DNA of 64,000 bases from Caulobacter sp. S45 (GTDB lineage: Bacteria; Pseudomonadota; Alphaproteobacteria; Caulobacterales; Caulobacteraceae): the NCBI RefSeq assembly GCF_009765965.1, contig NZ_LMUL01000014.1, positions 240,046 to 304,045 on the forward strand, in the 5' to 3' direction. The notes below the pieces were generated by a model that searched no databases, was not told the origin of the DNA, and worked only from the letters and a program-made list of their open reading frames with translations. Both the position numbers and the translations under genes were made by a program. Positions 49,891 through 59,245 of this stretch are shown here, piece after piece; the first letter of the stretch is position 1, and each line of letters begins with the position of its first letter.

Positions 49891-51786
49891 ATGAGCGAGA
49901 CCACCGACGCCGCACCCCGCGCCGAATCTTCCAAGACACCCGGAGCCGAGCCCGCCTCCGGCCAGGGCCGCGAATCCGCGTCGGCGTTCGGATTCGACCT
50001 GCTCACCCCCGAGCAGAAGGCCGCCATCGAGCAGCTTTCGCTCAACCTCGCCAAGGCGGCGATGACTGTGCAGTCGGCGATCTCCTCGGCCGCCCTGCGC
50101 CAGGGCGAAGGCCAGGCGCCCGACATGGACCCGCTCCACGTCGCTCCGGCCCTCACCGAGGTGGTGCAACAGCTCGCGGCCGATCCTCAGAAACTGCTCC
50201 GAGCCCAGGCCGACCTGTTCGACCGCTACATGGACCTGTGGCGCACGGCCTCCGCGCGCGCCGCCGGCGAACCGGCCGCCCCCATCGTGGCCTCCCAGAA
50301 GATCGACAAGCGCTTCAGCGCCCCGGAGTGGACCGAGAACCCGATCTTCGACGTGATGAAGCAGTCCTACCTCGTCACCTCGTCCTGGCTGAACGACCTG
50401 GTGGCGAGCGTCGAGGGCGTGGACCCGATGACCAAGCGGCGGGTGGCGTTCTTCACCCGGCAACTGACCGACGCCTTCTCGCCGTCCAACTACCTGATCT
50501 CCAATCCCGTCGCCCTGAAGCAGCTGATGCAGTCCCAAGGCGAAAGCCTGGTCAAGGGCGCCGAGCAGTTCGCCAGAGACCTGGCCCGCGGCGGCGGCAA
50601 GCTGTCGATCAGCCAGACCGATCTCGCCCGCTTCAAGGTCGGCGAGAACATCGCCACCGCGCCGGGCAAGGTGGTGTTCCAGAACGAGCTGTTCCAGCTG
50701 CTGCAGTTCTCGCCCACCACCGAGCAGGTGCATCACATCCCGCTGCTGATCTTTCCACCCTGGATCAACAAGTACTACATCCTGGACCTTCGGCCTGAGA
50801 ACTCGATGATCCGCTGGCTGACCAGCCAGGGCTTCACGGTGTTCCTGACCTCCTGGGTCAATCCGGATACGGAGCTCGCCGGCAAGACGCTTGAGAACTA
50901 CGTGTTCGAGGGTGCCTACACCGCCGTCGCCCAGGTCATGACCCAGTGCGACACGCCCTACGTCAACACCGTGGGTTATTGCATCGGCGGCACCATGCTG
51001 GCCTGCGCCCTAGCCCACATGGCCACCCGCGAAGTCGAGGCGGTCAGCTCGGCCACCTTCTTCGCCGCCCAGCAGGACTTCACCGAGGCCGGCGACCTGC
51101 TGCTGTTCACCGACGAGGTATGGCTGCAGGACCTGGAGAAGCGCATGGACGCGGCGGGGGGCGTGCTGCCCGGCTCGGCCATGACCGGCGCCTTCAACAT
51201 GCTGCGCTCCAACGACCTGATCTGGTCGTTCTTCGTCAACAACTACCTGCTGGGCAAGGAGCCCACGGCCTTCGACCTGCTGTTCTGGAACGCCGACCAG
51301 ACGCGGATGCCCAAGGCCCTGCACCTCAGCTACCTGCGCCAGTTCTACCAGGCCAACCTGCTGGCGCTGGGCCAGCTCGAACTCGCGGGTGCGACGCTGA
51401 ACCTGAAGGACGTGAAGACGCCCGTCTATGTGCAGTCCTCGCGCGAGGACCACATCGCGCCTCTGCGCTCGGTATACCGGGGGGCCAAGCTGTTCGGCGG
51501 TCCCGTGACCTTCACCCTGGCGGGGTCCGGCCACATCGCCGGCGTAATCAACCACCCCGACGCCAACAAGTACCAGCACTGGACCAATCCGGAGCTGCCG
51601 GGCACGGTCGAGGCGTGGATGGCGGACGCGGTGGAGGCGAAGGGCTCATGGTGGCCGCATTGGGCCGCATGGCTGGCCGAGCGTTCCGGGCCGATGGTTC
51701 CCGCGCGCGATCCCTCCACCGGCCCGCTGACGCCGATCGAGGATGCGCCGGGCAGCTATGTCAGGGTGCGGTCGGACACGGTTTAG
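49891..51786 (+). CDS. phaC: Class I poly(3-hydroxyalkanoate) synthase
   Basis: Polymerises hydroxyacyl-CoA into PHB storage granules. It has 631 residues from ATG 49891. The lipase-like box GYCIGGT holds catalytic Cys364, with Asp520 in SSREDHIAP and His548 in GSGHIAG. The N-terminal domain (1-190) is longer than the minimum, which is usual for class I enzymes. No phaAB lies beside it. Convergent with tag, with the stop codons overlapping. Confidence 0.95.
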   Translation: MSETTDAAPRAESSKTPGAEPASGQGRESASAFGFDLLTPEQKAAIEQLSLNLAKAAMTVQSAISSAALRQGEGQAPDMDPLHVAPALTEVVQQLAADPQKLLRAQADLFDRYMDLWRTASARAAGEPAAPIVASQKIDKRFSAPEWTENPIFDVMKQSYLVTSSWLNDLVASVEGVDPMTKRRVAFFTRQLTDAFSPSNYLISNPVALKQLMQSQGESLVKGAEQFARDLARGGGKLSISQTDLARFKVGENIATAPGKVVFQNELFQLLQFSPTTEQVHHIPLLIFPPWINKYYILDLRPENSMIRWLTSQGFTVFLTSWVNPDTELAGKTLENYVFEGAYTAVAQVMTQCDTPYVNTVGYCIGGTMLACALAHMATREVEAVSSATFFAAQQDFTEAGDLLLFTDEVWLQDLEKRMDAAGGVLPGSAMTGAFNMLRSNDLIWSFFVNNYLLGKEPTAFDLLFWNADQTRMPKALHLSYLRQFYQANLLALGQLELAGATLNLKDVKTPVYVQSSREDHIAPLRSVYRGAKLFGGPVTFTLAGSGHIAGVINHPDANKYQHWTNPELPGTVEAWMADAVEAKGSWWPHWAAWLAERSGPMVPARDPSTGPLTPIEDAPGSYVRVRSDTV

Positions 51787-52373
51787 CGGGCCAGGGCCTT
51801 CACCTCGCCATGACGGAAGCAGGTCGTCAGGTGATCGTTCACCACGCCCGTCGCCTGCATCCAGGCGTAGACGATCACCGGCCCCACGAACTTGAAGCCC
51901 CGCGCCTTCAGGGCTTTGGAGATGGTGTGCGATAGCGGCGTGTCGGTCTGCACATCTTCCCTGCCCTTACAGGCGTTCTGGATCGGTCGCCCGTCGACGA
52001 AGTCCCAGACGAACTGCGAGAAATCCATTCCCGCCTCACGCATGTCGAGGAAGGCGCGCGCGCCGCCGATAGTCGCTTCTATCTTGGCGCGGGAACGGAC
52101 GATGCCCGTGTCGCCCAGCAACCGCGCCACCTCCGCCTCGCCGAAACGAGCGACGACCTCAGGCTCGAAGCCGGCGAAGGCGGATCGGAACGCCTCGCGC
52201 TTGCGCAGGATGGTGATCCAGGCGAGCCCCGCCTGGAACCCATCCAGCATCAGCTTTTCCCACAAGGCGCGGCTGTCGTATTCGGGCACGCCCCATTCCT
52301 GGTCGTGATAGGCGCAATACAGCGGATCGCTCCCGGCCCAGGTGCAACGGACGACGGGGTGTTCGGACGACAT
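51783..52373 (-). CDS. tag: DNA-3-methyladenine glycosylase I
   Basis: Base-excision enzyme that removes 3-methyladenine. It has 196 residues from ATG 52373. The zinc site is visible as Cys in RCTWAG, His in YHDQEWGVP, and the C-terminal NDHLTTCFRH. The helix-hairpin-helix core with GFQAGLAWITILRKREAFR is intact. The longer frame upstream is a shadow. Confidence 0.95.
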   Translation of the reverse strand: MSSEHPVVRCTWAGSDPLYCAYHDQEWGVPEYDSRALWEKLMLDGFQAGLAWITILRKREAFRSAFAGFEPEVVARFGEAEVARLLGDTGIVRSRAKIEATIGGARAFLDMREAGMDFSQFVWDFVDGRPIQNACKGREDVQTDTPLSHTISKALKARGFKFVGPVIVYAWMQATGVVNDHLTTCFRHGEVKALAR

Positions 52374-52569
52374 CGGCGCACCTGGCGAAGCGTGGACGGA
52401 AAGCGCGAAGCGCCGCCCGCAATATGCTGCAACGCGCGGGCCTTTCCACGAACAAAGCGAACTGGCATTCCCCGATGGGCGACGGCGCGACAAGTCTCGC
52501 CGCCGACGCGCTGCTGACCTATACGTCACCCTAGCGATGAACACCGAGATCAATCGGTTGGGAGGAAAG

Positions 52570-54264
52570 ATGGAACGGGTCTGGACGCGGTCGTATCCGC
52601 CGGGCGCTTCGGCCGAAATCGATCCGGACGCCTTTCCCAATATTCCCGCCATGGTCGATGCGGCCGTGAAGAAATTCGGGGACGCGCCGGCGGTGACCTG
52701 CTTCGGCTCGTCCCTGTCGTTTCGCCAACTCGACAAGCTGGCCGACGACTTCGCCAGCTTCCTGGTCAACCACTGCAAGCTGAAGCCAGGGGTGCGGGTG
52801 GCGATCATGTCGCCCAACCTGCAACAGTTCCCTGTCGCGCTGGTCGGCCTGCTGCGCGCCGGCCTGATCGCGGTGAACGTCAACCCGCTCTACACGACTC
52901 CCGAGGTCGCCTTCCAACTCAGCGACGCGGGCGTGGAGGCGATCCTGGTCTGCGACAGCACCAGCGCGGCCCTGGCCGCAGCCCTGCCCAAGACCGTCGT
53001 CAAGCACGTGATCGTGACCGGCGTCGGCGACCTGCTGCCTGCGCCCAAGCGCTGGATTTTCAACCTGGTGGCCAAGCGCAAGGCCGGCAAGATGCACGCC
53101 GCCATCCCCGGCGCGATCCCGTTCCGCAAGGCCCTGGCGATCGGCCGGCGGCGGTCGTTCACCTCTCCGGAGCTGAGCGGCGAGGACCTGGCCTTCCTAC
53201 AGTACACCGGCGGCACGACGGGCCGATCCAAGGGCGCGATGCTGACCCACCGCAACCTGGTGGCCAACATCCTGCAGTCGATCCCCTTCATGCAGTGCGG
53301 CGTGGAGCCGCCAACCAAGGCGGGCGATGTCGCGGTCACGCCGCTGCCGCTCTATCATGTCTACGCCCTGGGAGCCTTCTTCGGCTTCCTGTCTCTGGGG
53401 ATGAACAACGTCTTGATCGCCAATCCGCGCGACCTGGACGACCTGATAAAGACAATCGCACCGCTGAAGATGCGGTTGTTCATCGGCATCAACACGCTGT
53501 TCAACGCGATGATGCACCATCCGAAGTTCGACACCATCGACTTCAGCCAGCTGCGTTTCACCATCGCCGGGGGCGCCGCGACCGAAACCGCGGTGGCGAA
53601 ACGCTGGGAGGAAATGACCGGCAACCCGATCCTGAGCGGTTACGGGCTCAGCGAGACATCGCCGGTGCTGAGCGTGACGCCTGCGCTGATGAAGCCCGCC
53701 TTCACCGGCGCCTCGGGCCTGCCGGTGCCGTCGCTTGACCTGAAGTTCCTCGACGACGAAGGCCACGAGGTCGCGTCGGGGGAGGTCGGCGAGATTTGCG
53801 TGCGCGGCCCCAACATCATGCACGGCTACTGGAACCAGCCGGAGGAAACCGCCCTGGCCCTCGACGCGGACGGCTGGTTCAAGACCGGCGACATCGGCAA
53901 GCTGGACCCCGACGGGCGGCTGCGGATCGTGGACCGGAAGAAGGATATGATCCTGGTGTCGGGCTTCAACGTCTATCCCAACGAGGTGGAGGACGTGCTG
54001 GCCCACAATCCCGGCGTCGCCGAAGCCGCGGTGATCGGCCAGCCGAGCGAGCATTCCGGCGAAAGCGTGCTGGCGGTGGTGGTGCGCAAGGACCCGAACC
54101 TGACCGAGGCGATGCTGATCGCCTACGCCCGCGAGCGGCTCGCCGCCTACAAGACGCCCAAGGCCGTCAAGTTCGTCGACAGCCTGCCCAAGAGCAATAT
54201 CGGTAAGGTGCTGCGCCGACAGCTGCGCGACACAATACTGAAGGATCGGGCTCCGGCGAAGTAG
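52570..54264 (+). CDS. Long-chain fatty acyl-CoA ligase
   Basis: AMP-forming synthetase of the FadD type that activates fatty acids as CoA thioesters. It has 564 residues from ATG 52570, chosen for the strong GGGAGGAAAG just before it; an ATG at 52537 is in frame. AMP motif YTGGTTGRSKGAMLTHRN, then GYGLSETSPV, GDIGKLDPDGRLRIVDRKKD, and the final catalytic Lys in SNIGKVLRR. Soluble or peripherally membrane-bound. It follows phaC/tag, so fatty acid and storage genes are loosely grouped. Confidence 0.92.
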   Translation: MERVWTRSYPPGASAEIDPDAFPNIPAMVDAAVKKFGDAPAVTCFGSSLSFRQLDKLADDFASFLVNHCKLKPGVRVAIMSPNLQQFPVALVGLLRAGLIAVNVNPLYTTPEVAFQLSDAGVEAILVCDSTSAALAAALPKTVVKHVIVTGVGDLLPAPKRWIFNLVAKRKAGKMHAAIPGAIPFRKALAIGRRRSFTSPELSGEDLAFLQYTGGTTGRSKGAMLTHRNLVANILQSIPFMQCGVEPPTKAGDVAVTPLPLYHVYALGAFFGFLSLGMNNVLIANPRDLDDLIKTIAPLKMRLFIGINTLFNAMMHHPKFDTIDFSQLRFTIAGGAATETAVAKRWEEMTGNPILSGYGLSETSPVLSVTPALMKPAFTGASGLPVPSLDLKFLDDEGHEVASGEVGEICVRGPNIMHGYWNQPEETALALDADGWFKTGDIGKLDPDGRLRIVDRKKDMILVSGFNVYPNEVEDVLAHNPGVAEAAVIGQPSEHSGESVLAVVVRKDPNLTEAMLIAYARERLAAYKTPKAVKFVDSLPKSNIGKVLRRQLRDTILKDRAPAK

Positions 54265-54269
54265 GCGAC

Positions 54270-54300
54270 TTCACCTCCCCCACGAAACGGGGGAGGTGAA
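54270..54300. terminator. Bidirectional hairpin between fadD-like and DUF1328 genes
   Basis: TTCACCTCCCCC (54270-54281) pairs perfectly with GGGGGAGGTGAA (54289-54300) around a 7-base loop. No long T-run on either side, but it sits between convergent genes. Confidence 0.6.
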
Positions 54301-54315
54301 ATCCGAATAAACGCG

Positions 54316-54486
54316 CTATATTTTCTTGGCGATGGTGAAGCCCAGCACCAGGAACAGCAGGCAAACCACGACGAACAAGAAGAACAAGATTTTGGCGATA
54401 CCTGCGGCGGCCCCGGCGATACCCCCGAAACCCAACGCGCCGGCGATCACGGCTACGATCGCGAAGATAATGGCCCATTTCAGCAT
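54316..54486 (-). CDS. DUF1328 small membrane protein
   Basis: It has 56 residues and is almost wholly hydrophobic, with two membrane helices (about 3-22 and 32-52) joined by a Gly/Ala loop [13 protein letters not shown], the DUF1328 family signature. GGAGG precedes the ATG. An exact EcfG-type promoter lies 31 bases upstream, so it is probably part of the general stress regulon although it is 20 kb away from ecfG. Confidence 0.85.
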   Translation of the reverse strand: MLKWAIIFAIVAVIAGALGFGGIAGAAAGIAKILFFLFVVVCLLFLVLGFTIAKKI

Positions 54487-54517
54487 TGTCGTCCCTCCAG
54501 TTTCATCTGGAAGACCC

Positions 54518-54542
54518 AACGCCTCACCTCGCCGCCTGTTCC
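54518..54542 (-). promoter_or_regulatory. EcfG-type promoter of the DUF1328 gene
   Basis: Read on the minus strand: GGAAC (54542-54538), 16 bases, CGTT (54521-54518), an exact consensus match. The start codon is 31 bases downstream. Confidence 0.75.
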
Positions 54543-54589
54543 TGCAAAGCTGGATTCGGCCTGCCGCCGCCCTCTAGACGCGAGCGCCG

Positions 54590-55390
54590 TCAGACCCGGA
54601 ACCTGTACTCCCGTCCCGCCTCGCGCTCGATGTCGGGCGGAAAGCTCGCACGCTTGTCGGCATAGTACTGGGCGCGATGGTCGCCGTCGGCGGCGAGATT
54701 GTAGGTCAGATACAGGATGCGACGCTGCTGGTCGGTCAGGTTCGGCTTGGAGGCGTGCGGCGCATAACTGTCGAAGAACAGCACATCGCCAGGCTCGGTC
54801 TCCACGGGGATTAGCTTAAAGGCGGCCATCTCGTCAGCGGTCAACGGGACCCATTCCTGGCCGATCAGGCCGGCGTAGCGGGGCGCATCACTCATCTCCA
54901 GACAGCCGTTCTCCACCGTCGCCCGGTCGATGCAGACCAGGGCGGTGACGAACATGGCGGCATAGGTCGACCAGCCCGCCTGCTGATCCTGATGCGGATC
55001 GAAGCCTGCGCCGCCGGCCATCTTGAAGTTGATCTTCTCCTTGAACAGCACGGCAGGGCCGCCCATCAACTGCTCGACCGCCGCCGGCAACCGGCCGCCC
55101 CGCACGACGCCATCGAAGCCCGCATGATAAGGGCAGAAGTTTTCGATCCGCTGGATCACCTTGCGTTCGGCGTCGAGCAGGCTCTTCTCGTAATAGACCA
55201 TGTGCTCGCCGGGGACCTCCGGCATGGCCACCACCGCATCGCTCCAGCGGCCGATCTCGGCGGCCTCTTCGGCGGTGAACAGACCCTTGGCCGCCAGCCA
55301 GCCGGTGCGGGCGTAGTGCTCCAGATCCTGCGGCCCGAGAGGGCCGTCGCGGGTGTCGGGGGCGGATTGGGTGGGCGTGATCGCGTTCAT
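54590..55390 (-). CDS. PhyH-family (phytanoyl-CoA dioxygenase-like) oxygenase in the phosphonate cluster
   Basis: Iron/2-oxoglutarate dioxygenase of 266 residues from ATG 55390. The HxD pair is FDPHQDQQAGW (His133, Asp135). The distal His is in SYAPHASKPN (His212), and QQRRILYLTYN supplies the 2-oxoglutarate Arg. Members of this fold hydroxylate aminoethylphosphonate in known phosphonate pathways, so a similar role is likely here but not proven. The start overlaps the stop of the nucleotidyltransferase gene (ATGA), so the two are coupled. Confidence 0.85.
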   Translation of the reverse strand: MNAITPTQSAPDTRDGPLGPQDLEHYARTGWLAAKGLFTAEEAAEIGRWSDAVVAMPEVPGEHMVYYEKSLLDAERKVIQRIENFCPYHAGFDGVVRGGRLPAAVEQLMGGPAVLFKEKINFKMAGGAGFDPHQDQQAGWSTYAAMFVTALVCIDRATVENGCLEMSDAPRYAGLIGQEWVPLTADEMAAFKLIPVETEPGDVLFFDSYAPHASKPNLTDQQRRILYLTYNLAADGDHRAQYYADKRASFPPDIEREAGREYRFRV

Positions 55391-56160
55391 GACACCAGCT
55401 GCGGCAGGATCTCGAAGCGGGCGCGCGCGACGTCCTCCTCGAAGTCGATTTCGGTCCAGGGCAGGTCGCTGACGTCCACCGCGCCGAATCGATTCGGTTC
55501 GGCCAGCATCAAGTCCCGGATCGCCTCTTCGTATTCCACGTCGAGGCGGCCCGTATCCACATAGTGATCGCATCGATCCGCCAGCTCGGCGGCGGTCTGA
55601 GCCGAGAAGCGGAAGAAGCCGACCGATTCGCCATGCCAGTCGTGGGCGTGCTCCGGCTGTTTGCGGAAATCCACGATCCGGTCGCGACCGTCCGCTCCCT
55701 TGCGGAAGCACAACTTTACGGGCTCGTCGCCCGGTTCGAGGTGACGATCCACCAGCAAGGTGTTCTCAGCCGCGCCCTGTCCGAGTCGCGCGATCATCCG
55801 GGCGTCGCAAAGCACATCGCCGTCCATCAGCAGGATGTCCCCGCCCGCCCGCAGAAGCTCGCCCTGCACCTGCAGCGAGACTAGGCTGCCGTTGCGGAAC
55901 CGTGGATTGGTGAGAAAACTGAGTTCGATTCGCGGGTGGAGTTTCGCCACCGCGCGCTGAATCGTTTCTGCTTCGAAACCCACTGTCATAGCGACGCGCC
56001 TTACGCCGCAAGCGGTCAGGTTGGAAAGGTGTCGCTCCAGCAACGAAACGCCGTCAAACTCCAGCAGAACCTTGGGGCCGGCGTGGCTGTCCCCCAGCCG
56101 CCGGCCCACGCCCGCGGCCAGGATCAACGCCGTGCAGTCCGACAACGGTGACAATTTCAT
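55387..56160 (-). CDS. LicC/PntC-like nucleotidyltransferase
   Basis: MobA/GlmU-fold transferase of 257 residues. Canonical nucleotide loop LILAAGVGRRLG (12-23) with PKVLLEF after it, the metal site MDGDVLCD (Asp113, Asp115), and NPRFRNGSLVSLQV, which resembles the choline-phosphate cytidylyltransferase LicC. In a phosphonate cluster the best inference is CTP:2-aminoethylphosphonate cytidylyltransferase, giving CMP-AEP. Divergent from the PEP mutase gene, with 88 bases between starts. Confidence 0.82.
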   Translation of the reverse strand: MKLSPLSDCTALILAAGVGRRLGDSHAGPKVLLEFDGVSLLERHLSNLTACGVRRVAMTVGFEAETIQRAVAKLHPRIELSFLTNPRFRNGSLVSLQVQGELLRAGGDILLMDGDVLCDARMIARLGQGAAENTLLVDRHLEPGDEPVKLCFRKGADGRDRIVDFRKQPEHAHDWHGESVGFFRFSAQTAAELADRCDHYVDTGRLDVEYEEAIRDLMLAEPNRFGAVDVSDLPWTEIDFEEDVARARFEILPQLVS

Positions 56161-56248
56161 TACGTCCTGTTTGCGCTGGTGTGACGATAGGCATATCTCA
56201 TCGCCGAAATGGGGCGCGTGACGATTTTGTGGCGCCCTTTAGACTAGA

Positions 56249-57943
56249 GTGGCGCACTTGGAAACCAGCTCTGCGGCCCGAGCGGCCTCCCACCCCTTCT
56301 TCACCGCCGCCAACGCGGTCGCCCACCCCTCGCCCCGCACGACGAGCCGCTTCTCGGCCCTGCGACAGCAGATGCTGTCGCCTGCGCTCTGCCTGCTGAT
56401 GGAGGCCCACAGCGGCATCTCGGCCAAGATCGTCGAGGAGGCCGGATTCGGGGGCATCTGGGCCTCGGGCCTGTCGATCTCCGCCAGCCTCGGCCTGCGC
56501 GATTCCAACGAGGCGTCCTGGACCCAGGTGCTGGACGTGCTCGAATACATGAGCGACGCCACCACCCTGCCGATCCTGGTGGACGGCGACACCGGCTACG
56601 GCAACTTCAACAACGTCCGCCGCCTGGTGAAGAAGCTGTGTGAGCGCCAGATCGCCGGCGTCTGCATCGAAGACAAGCTGTTCCCCAAGACCAACTCCTT
56701 CATCGGCGAGGCTCAACCGCTGGCCGATGTCGATGAGTTCTGCGGGCGCATCAAGGCTGGCAAGGACAGCCAGCTCGACGACGACTTCACCCTGGTGGCG
56801 CGGGTCGAGGCGCTGATCTCGGGCCGGGGCATGGAGGAGGCGCTTCGCCGGGCCGAGGCCTACCACGCGGCCGGCGCCGACGCGATCCTGATCCATTCCA
56901 AGCAGAACACCGCCAATGAGATCTTCGAGTTCATGGAGCGCTGGGGGAACCGCGCGCCGGTCGTGATCGTGCCGACCATGTACTACGCCACGCCGACCGA
57001 GCTGTTCCGCCAGGCGGGCATCTCGACGGTGATCTGGGCCAACCACCTGATGCGCGCCTCCATCGCCTCCATGCGCGAGACGGCGCGCCGTATCCACGAC
57101 GACCAGTCCCTGGTCGAGGTCGAGGGTCGGGTCGCCAGCGTGAAGGACATCTTCCGCCTGGTCGGCAACCAGGAGCTGGAGGACGCCGAGCGCCGCTACC
57201 TGCCCGACAAGGCCAAGGCGCGCGCCGTGGTCCTGGCCGCCGCCTCCGGCGACCTGGGCGAACTGACCCGCGACAAGCCCAAATGCATGATCGACATCCG
57301 TGGCGAGACCCTGCTGCAACGCCTGGTCGGCGTGCTGAACGGCAGCGGCGTGCGCGAGGTCGCCGTGGTGCGCGGCGACCGTAAGGACGCGGTGTTCGCC
57401 AAGGGCGCGACCATGGTCGACAACGACCGTTTCGCCGAGACCGGCGAGGTCTATTCCCTGGCCCAGGCCCGCGCCACGCTGGAGGGCGAGACGGTGCTGG
57501 CCTACGGCGACGTGCTGTTCCGCAGCTTCATCCTCGAAAGCCTAATGGGGTCCAGCGCCGACATCGTGCTGGCGGTGGACGCACGCAGCCATTCCGGGGC
57601 GGAGAAGCCCCGCGTGCGCGACCTGGTGTCGGCGGACCACGCCTATTCGGGCGACTATCTGGACGACGCCCACGCCCACCTGTTCCGCATGGACGCCGCT
57701 CTCTCGCCCAATCAGACCACCGGCGAATGGATGGGTCTCGCCCGCTTCAGCGCGCTCGGCGCGCAATGGCTGCGCGAAGAACTGGACGTGCTCGAGGCCG
57801 AGGGTGGGTTGGAGACGGCGGATATGCCGGCCCTGTTCACCCGCTTGGCCGCCAAGCATCCGGTGCGCGTGAAGTACTTCAGCGGCCACTGGATGGACGT
57901 CGACACCCTCACCGACGTAGCCGACGCCCGCAATTTCACCTGA
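56249..57943 (+). CDS. PEP mutase fused to a nucleotidyltransferase-like domain
   Basis: Phosphoenolpyruvate mutase forms the C-P bond, PEP to phosphonopyruvate. It has 564 residues from a GTG. The mutase domain (about 30-315) has DGDTGYGN (Asp112, Asp114) and the diagnostic [11 protein letters not shown] (141-151), which separates it from isocitrate-lyase relatives. The C-terminal domain (about 323-564) has a nucleotidyltransferase fold, but its loop reads [12 protein letters not shown] and not AAGxGxRL, so it may be altered or inactive. PKCMIDIRG follows. First gene of the phosphonate operon. Confidence 0.93.
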   Translation: MAHLETSSAARAASHPFFTAANAVAHPSPRTTSRFSALRQQMLSPALCLLMEAHSGISAKIVEEAGFGGIWASGLSISASLGLRDSNEASWTQVLDVLEYMSDATTLPILVDGDTGYGNFNNVRRLVKKLCERQIAGVCIEDKLFPKTNSFIGEAQPLADVDEFCGRIKAGKDSQLDDDFTLVARVEALISGRGMEEALRRAEAYHAAGADAILIHSKQNTANEIFEFMERWGNRAPVVIVPTMYYATPTELFRQAGISTVIWANHLMRASIASMRETARRIHDDQSLVEVEGRVASVKDIFRLVGNQELEDAERRYLPDKAKARAVVLAAASGDLGELTRDKPKCMIDIRGETLLQRLVGVLNGSGVREVAVVRGDRKDAVFAKGATMVDNDRFAETGEVYSLAQARATLEGETVLAYGDVLFRSFILESLMGSSADIVLAVDARSHSGAEKPRVRDLVSADHAYSGDYLDDAHAHLFRMDAALSPNQTTGEWMGLARFSALGAQWLREELDVLEAEGGLETADMPALFTRLAAKHPVRVKYFSGHWMDVDTLTDVADARNFT

Positions 57944-57985
57944 GGGACGGGATTAAGTTCCCGTTCCGGAGCATCGTCCTGAAAC

Positions 57986-58044
57986 TGCGTGCTTCGAGAC
58001 GCGGCTCGCGCCGCTCCTCCACAATGGGCGTCTCGAAGGACGCA
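57986..58044. repeat. Dispersed intergenic inverted repeat, short copy
   Basis: Arms TGCGTGCTTCGAGACGC (57986-58002) and its near-complement (58028-58044), same family as 2832-2943 but with a shorter centre. It lies between the PEP mutase and decarboxylase genes inside the presumed operon, so it could tune transcription or mRNA stability. Confidence 0.7.
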
Positions 58045-58100
58045 CGAAACCACATCGCGACGAATATCCCCCGCACTCCAACTTGCGCTAGACCCCGCCC

Positions 58101-59237
58101 ATGATCACCGCCGACGCCTTCATCTCGCAAGCCACCCGCTCGGGCTTCGACTTCTACACCGGCGTGCCGTGCAGCTACCTGACGCCGCTGATCAACGGGG
58201 TGCTGTCGGATCGCGCGCTGCGCTATGTGGGCGCCGCCAGCGAGGGCGAGGCGGTGGCGATCGCGGCGGGCGCTTGGCTGGCCGGGCGGCGCACCGTTGT
58301 CATGTGCCAGAACTCCGGGCTGGGTAACGCGGTCAACCCGCTGACCTCGCTGAACGCCCCGTTCCAGATCCCCACCCTGTTCATCACCACCTGGCGCGGC
58401 CGTCCCGGCGAGCCCGACGAGCCCCAGCACGAGATCATGGGCCAAATCACCCAGGACCTGATCTCGCTGATGCAGCTCGAACAGGGCGAGTTCCCCAACG
58501 CGCCGGACTTGATCGCCCCCGCCTTCGCCAAGGCGACGGAGCGAATGGAGGCGACGCACCTCCCCTACGCCTGGGTGATGAAGAAGGGCGACGTCGCCGA
58601 CACCGATCTGGACCAAACCCCTCTCGGCCCTCGCGAAGCCGGCCTGCGCGAGAACTTCGCCACCGGCGGCGACCGTCCGACCCGCGCGGCGGTGCTCGAA
58701 CGCTTCCTGGCCCTGACCGATGAAGCGACCGCCGTGGTCGCCACCACCGGCAAGTGCGGGCGCGAGTTGTTCACCTTGGCCGACCGGCCCCAGCATATCT
58801 ACCAGGTCGGCTCGATGGGCGGCGCCACCGGCATGGCGCTGGGCGTGGCTTTGAACACCCCAAAACGCACTGTGGTGCTGGACGGCGACGGCGCGGCGCT
58901 GATGAAGCTCGGGACCTTCGCCACCGTGGGCGCCTACGCCCCGAAGAACCTGATCCACATCCTGCTGGACAACGGCGTGCACGACTCCACCGGCGGCCAG
59001 GCCACCGTCTCGCCCTTCGTGGACTTCGCCGGTGTGGCGCTCGCCTGCGGCTATCGCTGGGCCGGAACCTGCGATGGGCTGGACGGGTTCGAGGCGGCGT
59101 GGCGCGCGGCGAACGCGGCCGGCGGCCCGGCCCTGATCCACGCCCGCATCGCGCCCGGATCGATGGGCAAGCTCGGCCGCCCGACGGTGAAGCCGTCAGA
59201 GGTGGCGCGGCGCTTCAAAGCCTTCCTGGCGTCGTGA
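58101..59237 (+). CDS. Phosphonopyruvate decarboxylase
   Basis: ThDP enzyme that pulls the unfavourable mutase step forward by turning phosphonopyruvate into phosphonoacetaldehyde. It has 378 residues. N-terminal FYTGVPCSYLTPL and Glu48 in AASEGEAV (cofactor activation). ThDP/Mg motif GDGAALMKLGTF followed by LLDNGVHDSTGGQ. Length and motifs match the AepY/Fom2 group. It overlaps the start of the aminotransferase gene, so the two are translationally coupled. Confidence 0.93.
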   Translation: MITADAFISQATRSGFDFYTGVPCSYLTPLINGVLSDRALRYVGAASEGEAVAIAAGAWLAGRRTVVMCQNSGLGNAVNPLTSLNAPFQIPTLFITTWRGRPGEPDEPQHEIMGQITQDLISLMQLEQGEFPNAPDLIAPAFAKATERMEATHLPYAWVMKKGDVADTDLDQTPLGPREAGLRENFATGGDRPTRAAVLERFLALTDEATAVVATTGKCGRELFTLADRPQHIYQVGSMGGATGMALGVALNTPKRTVVLDGDGAALMKLGTFATVGAYAPKNLIHILLDNGVHDSTGGQATVSPFVDFAGVALACGYRWAGTCDGLDGFEAAWRAANAAGGPALIHARIAPGSMGKLGRPTVKPSEVARRFKAFLAS

Positions 59238-59245
59238 GCGAAGAG

